From: Deltaproteobacteria bacterium
GTDB taxonomy: Bacteria > Myxococcota > Polyangia > Haliangiales > Haliangiaceae
Direction: 5' to 3'
DNA: 11,086 nt
Assembly: GCA_018262455.1 (NCBI GenBank)
Contig: JAGSPR010000210.1
Location: forward strand, 1-11,086
The notes beneath the pieces are model-generated. The model was not told where the DNA came from, did not search any database, and saw only the letters and a program-made list of their open reading frames with translations. Below are positions 8,918 to 11,086 of this stretch, in pieces (position 1 is the stretch's first letter; each line of letters begins with the position of its first letter). The translations under genes and the position numbers were made by a program.

Positions 8918-9085
8918 TCACGTGCGTCCTGGCGCCACGGGAACCGGCCCATCCGCGGAGCCGTCACTCGGGCCGAGGTGCAAGGCAACCCGTACGTCCT
9001 CCCCCCACAGCGCCCACAGCCCCACGGCGAGCAATGCGGCGATTGCACTGATGATCACGGCGTCGTGCCAGCGCGGTCGACCCAT
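8918..9085 (-). CDS. Small single-pass membrane protein
   Basis: A 55-residue open frame begins at ATG 9085 with a basic start (MGRPRWHD), one strongly hydrophobic segment (AVIISAIAALLAVGLWALW, about residues 9-27) and a polar, Pro/Gly-ending tail. The pattern is a typical N-in bitopic micro-protein, with no family I recognise. It lies on the same strand 91 nt ahead of the FHA-CpaF gene and divergent from the secreted-protein gene at 9145. The ribosome site is poor (no clear AGGAG); an in-frame GTG at 9112 would add nine residues. The frame stays open further upstream, but that part is antisense to the 9145 gene and has shadow-like Arg/Pro composition. It might be a membrane partner of the ATPase or a chance frame in GC-rich DNA. 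Confidence 0.45.
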   Translation of the reverse strand: MGRPRWHDAVIISAIAALLAVGLWALWGEDVRVALHLGPSDGSADGPVPVAPGRT

Positions 9086-9144
9086 GAATGGGACGCTAGC
9101 ATGCGACGTCACAGCGGAAAACCAGCACTGACCCCGGTGGTGTA
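9086..9144. promoter_or_regulatory. Short divergent promoter region
   Basis: These 59 bp lie between divergent starts at 9085 and 9145. They hold three clustered 6-bp palindromes (GCTAGC 9095-9100, GCATGC 9099-9104, GACGTC 9105-9110) and a GGTGG just before ATG 9145 that could act as its ribosome site. No convincing -35/-10 pair is visible. Confidence 0.3.
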
Positions 9145-9747
9145 ATGATGCCCTACATGCCCGCGATGCCCCGCCTGCTCGCCCTCGCCCTCTCGCTCGC
9201 CACCCTCCTCGTGACCCACGGGGCCGAGGCCGCGCCCAAGAAAAAGTATCATTTCGAGCTCGCGGCGGTGAACCCGAAGGCCGACCTGAAGCCCGACGTC
9301 GCCAAGGCTGCGACCTCGCGGGTGGAGGCGCAGGTGGGCAAGGCCTTCGAGACCCACCCCCAGCTCGTCGGCAAGCTCGACGGTGCGCCGGACTGGAAGA
9401 CCGCGGCCGAGCCATACCGCAAGTTCCTCGCGAAGCACGGGCTGGCCGGCGCGTTCCTGGTCACCGTCGACATCACCGAGGCCTCCGAGGAGCTGGTGCC
9501 CATGGAGGGCAAGCCAAATGCGCAGCGCCTGGTGGTCCGCGTGGCGATCCACATGCTCGGCGAAAACATGCCCGGGCGCACGATGGGCTTCACCGGAGAT
9601 GGCAAGGCCACCATCAAGCAGGAGATCGGCAAGACGCTGCACGAGCGGGATCGGCAGTTCGCGTGGGACTCCGCCGCCGAGGCCGCGATCGCCGACGCCA
9701 TGGTGACCGTGTTCAAGCAGCTCGCGATCCCGCAGAAGAAGCAGTAG
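9145..9747 (+). CDS. Secreted protein of unknown function
   Basis: The product is 200 residues. A Sec signal peptide (hydrophobic core LLALALSLATLLVTHG) has an AEA|A cleavage site near residues 29/30, and the mature protein begins PKKKYHFEL. It should be periplasmic or exported; there is no lipobox. The mature part looks like one alpha/beta domain: strand YHFELAAVNP, helices DVAKAATSRVEAQVGKAF and WKTAAEPYRKFLAKHG, strands GAFLVTVDITEA and RLVVRVAIHMLG, then a C-terminal helix AEAAIADAMVTVFKQL. This order is loosely like small outer-membrane-assembly proteins such as LpoB/CsgG-type domains, but I cannot assign a family. The start is ATG 9145, preceded by GGTGGTG; ATG 9148, 9157 and 9166 are alternatives that all keep the signal core. 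It converges on lepB with only 21 bp between stops. Confidence 0.78.
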   Translation: MMPYMPAMPRLLALALSLATLLVTHGAEAAPKKKYHFELAAVNPKADLKPDVAKAATSRVEAQVGKAFETHPQLVGKLDGAPDWKTAAEPYRKFLAKHGLAGAFLVTVDITEASEELVPMEGKPNAQRLVVRVAIHMLGENMPGRTMGFTGDGKATIKQEIGKTLHERDRQFAWDSAAEAAIADAMVTVFKQLAIPQKKQ

Positions 9748-9768
9748 TCAGCCGCGCGGGCGGGGTGC

Positions 9769-10902
9769 TCAGTGGACGAAGTTCCCGACGCGGGGCCAGC
9801 GGATCTCCGACCAGTGCAGGAGTCCGAACTTGCGGTACGAGAGCCAGATGAACAGGGCCTTGCCCTTGATGTTCTCGACCGGGACTGAGCCCCAGAACCG
9901 CGAGTCATTCGAATTCGAGCGGTTATCGCCCATCACGAACACGTGACCGGGCGGGACCTTGTAGTGCATGTGCGGCAGGCAGCTCTCGTCGGGCAACACG
10001 TCGTCCTTGGTCACGACGATCTCGCCCGGGAGCTGGTTGGGCGCCGCGTGCTGCTCGTCCTCGGGGCCGACCTGGTTGGAGCAGTGCCGTGGGATGTTGT
10101 CGAGCGGGAAGTCCTTGCTGCTGTCCACCCGCTGGAGCGGGCTCTTGGGGTCACGCGCCGGTCGATCCGGATCGTGAAAGGTGTCGTACTCGAAGTCGGC
10201 GACGGATTCGGTGTACCGGCTGCAGTCGCGCCAGTACCACCGTTCGTCCTCGGTCTTCGTCACCGTCGTGCCGTAGTCCTTGTCGTCGTAGTCCTCGTAC
10301 CTGCAAGTCGAGGCCTCCTCGAGGCGGGCCGGGATCGGCTTGCCGTTGACGTAGACGACGCTGCAGCGCACCTCGACCGTGTCGTTCTCGAGCGCCACGA
10401 CACGCTTGATGTAGTCCTTGTCGGTCTGGCACGGCTGCATGAACACGATCACCTCTCCGCGGTGAGGCGCTCGCAGCTGAAACAGCTTGGAGTTGGTCCA
10501 CGGGATGCGGACGCCATAGATGAACTTGTTGACGAAGATGTGGTCACCGATCTCGAGCGTCGGATACATCGAGCTCGAGGGGATCTTGAACGCTTCGATC
10601 ACGAATGCTCGGAGCGCCAATGCGATCAGCACGGCGGCGCCGATCGACTCGACGTAGTCGCGCGTCGTCGACTTCGGCGGCCGCTTGATCAGCTCGTCGA
10701 CCAGCGAGTCGAGCGTCGGGAGCCCGTGCCGGACACGCTGCAGATCCTTGGCGGACAGCCCGCCCTCGACCTCGGCGGTCGCCGCCTCGAGATCGCCCGC
10801 CTTGCCGCGTAGCCCACGCTTGAGGTTGAGCGCCGCCCGCGCCTCTCGGACGAGCAGCGACGCCTCCTTCTTGACCCGACGATCGAGGCTCGCGGAGCGC
10901 AC
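9769..10902 (-). CDS. lepB: Signal peptidase I with N-terminal extension and large periplasmic insertion
   Basis: This is a type I (Ser/Lys) leader peptidase that cleaves Sec and Tat signal peptides at the outer face of the inner membrane. It has 377 residues. Box [14 protein letters not shown] carries catalytic Ser111, box [17 protein letters not shown] carries general base Lys166, and box [18 protein letters not shown] is at about 320-335. The single membrane helix is at about 85-105 ([18 protein letters not shown]). The first roughly 84 residues are charged and helical, far longer than in short bacterial forms. Between VNGKPIP (about 185) and [12 protein letters not shown] (about 293) is an acidic insertion of roughly 105 residues. 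The six Cys are all predicted periplasmic, so disulfides are possible. The start is GTG 10902, 2 nt after the lepA stop with AAGG upstream; an ATG at 11037 in this frame lies inside lepA and is rejected. lepA-lepB pairing is common in proteobacteria. Confidence 0.95.
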   Translation of the reverse strand: MRSASLDRRVKKEASLLVREARAALNLKRGLRGKAGDLEAATAEVEGGLSAKDLQRVRHGLPTLDSLVDELIKRPPKSTTRDYVESIGAAVLIALALRAFVIEAFKIPSSSMYPTLEIGDHIFVNKFIYGVRIPWTNSKLFQLRAPHRGEVIVFMQPCQTDKDYIKRVVALENDTVEVRCSVVYVNGKPIPARLEEASTCRYEDYDDKDYGTTVTKTEDERWYWRDCSRYTESVADFEYDTFHDPDRPARDPKSPLQRVDSSKDFPLDNIPRHCSNQVGPEDEQHAAPNQLPGEIVVTKDDVLPDESCLPHMHYKVPPGHVFVMGDNRSNSNDSRFWGSVPVENIKGKALFIWLSYRKFGLLHWSEIRWPRVGNFVH

Positions 10903-10904
10903 GA

Positions 10905-11086
10905 TCAGTCGACCTTCAAGACGGTCAAGAACGCCTCTTGGGGCAGCTCCACCGAGCCGACGGCCTTCATGCGCTTCTTGCCCTCTTTCTGCTTGTTGAG
11001 CAGCTTCTTCTTGCGGCTGATGTCGCCGCCGTAGCACTTCGCGGTGACGTCCTTGCGGGCCGCCTTCACCGTGGTTCGCGCGATCA
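10905..11086 (-). CDS. lepA: Elongation factor 4 (LepA), C-terminus only
   Basis: The last 59 residues of LepA/EF4, a ribosome-bound translational GTPase, run in from the right edge. The segment [20 protein letters not shown], followed by [19 protein letters not shown], is the near-invariant lysine-rich C-terminal domain unique to LepA. The normal terminus follows (TVLKVD, stop). The GTPase and EF-G-like domains are outside the window. The stop is 2 nt before the lepB GTG, so the two are very likely co-transcribed. The gene appears ordinary and intact as far as visible. Confidence 0.97.
   Translation of the reverse strand, partial: IARTTVKAARKDVTAKCYGGDISRKKKLLNKQKEGKKRMKAVGSVELPQEAFLTVLKVD

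Noticed and set aside
9748..9768. Possible bidirectional terminator between the secreted-protein gene and lepB
   Set aside because: The 21-bp gap has a GC-rich stretch but no clear stem-loop and no T-tract on either strand.
9943..10812. Plus-strand open frame of 289 codons
   Set aside because: It is antisense to lepB, whose catalytic boxes are unmistakable; no domain is visible.
10903..11037. Upstream extension of lepB to an ATG at 11037
   Set aside because: This part overlaps the conserved LepA C-terminus in another frame and has shadow-like composition; the GTG 2 nt after the lepA stop fits better.

Overview
The window is GC-rich, densely coded DNA with no tRNA, rRNA, CRISPR array or insertion sequence that I can see. 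The gene content suggests a predatory or fruiting-type delta-proteobacterium (Myxococcota, perhaps Haliangiales/Kofleriaceae-like). It has several forkhead-associated (FHA) proteins with long Pro/Gly/Met-rich linkers, a tail-anchored PP2C phosphatase, an FHA-CpaF ATPase, an envelope protein resembling phospholipase C, and a signal peptidase I with a large N-terminal extension and a large periplasmic insertion. This taxonomic call is an inference from protein style, not from a marker gene.

Layout. (1) Positions 1-2887, minus strand: a three-gene phospho-signalling operon. In transcription order it holds a protein with three zinc ribbons and two FHA domains, a tail-anchored PP2C Ser/Thr phosphatase starting 1 nt later, and a further FHA protein cut by the left window edge. 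No Ser/Thr kinase is visible; it may lie to the left. (2) Positions 2888-3077: a divergent intergenic region with a 12-bp palindrome and two abutting 23-bp repeats, each able to fold as a hairpin. (3) Positions 3078-6492, plus strand: a tight three-gene operon of a lipoprotein, a secreted zinc-dependent phospholipase C-fold protein and a cytoplasmic SUKH (SMI1/KNR4)-TPR protein. (4) Positions 6517-9085, minus strand: a small membrane protein followed by an FHA-CpaF secretion-type ATPase, with a repeat-bearing leader between them. (5) Positions 9145-9747, plus strand: a secreted protein of unknown function. (6) Positions 9769-11086, minus strand: lepA (C-terminus only) followed by lepB, a classic housekeeping pair.

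How the genes may work together: the two FHA blocks flank the envelope operon. The sequence supports phospho-threonine signalling made of reader domains plus an eraser phosphatase, and an ATPase whose FHA domain could couple it to a kinase. A functional link between these blocks and the lipoprotein/phospholipase-fold/SUKH operon is conjecture from proximity. The least ordinary points are the FHA-CpaF ATPase lacking the usual HAN histidine box, the phospholipase-fold protein with apparently substituted zinc ligands, and the paired GNRA-loop hairpin repeats. No single feature proves a new system.
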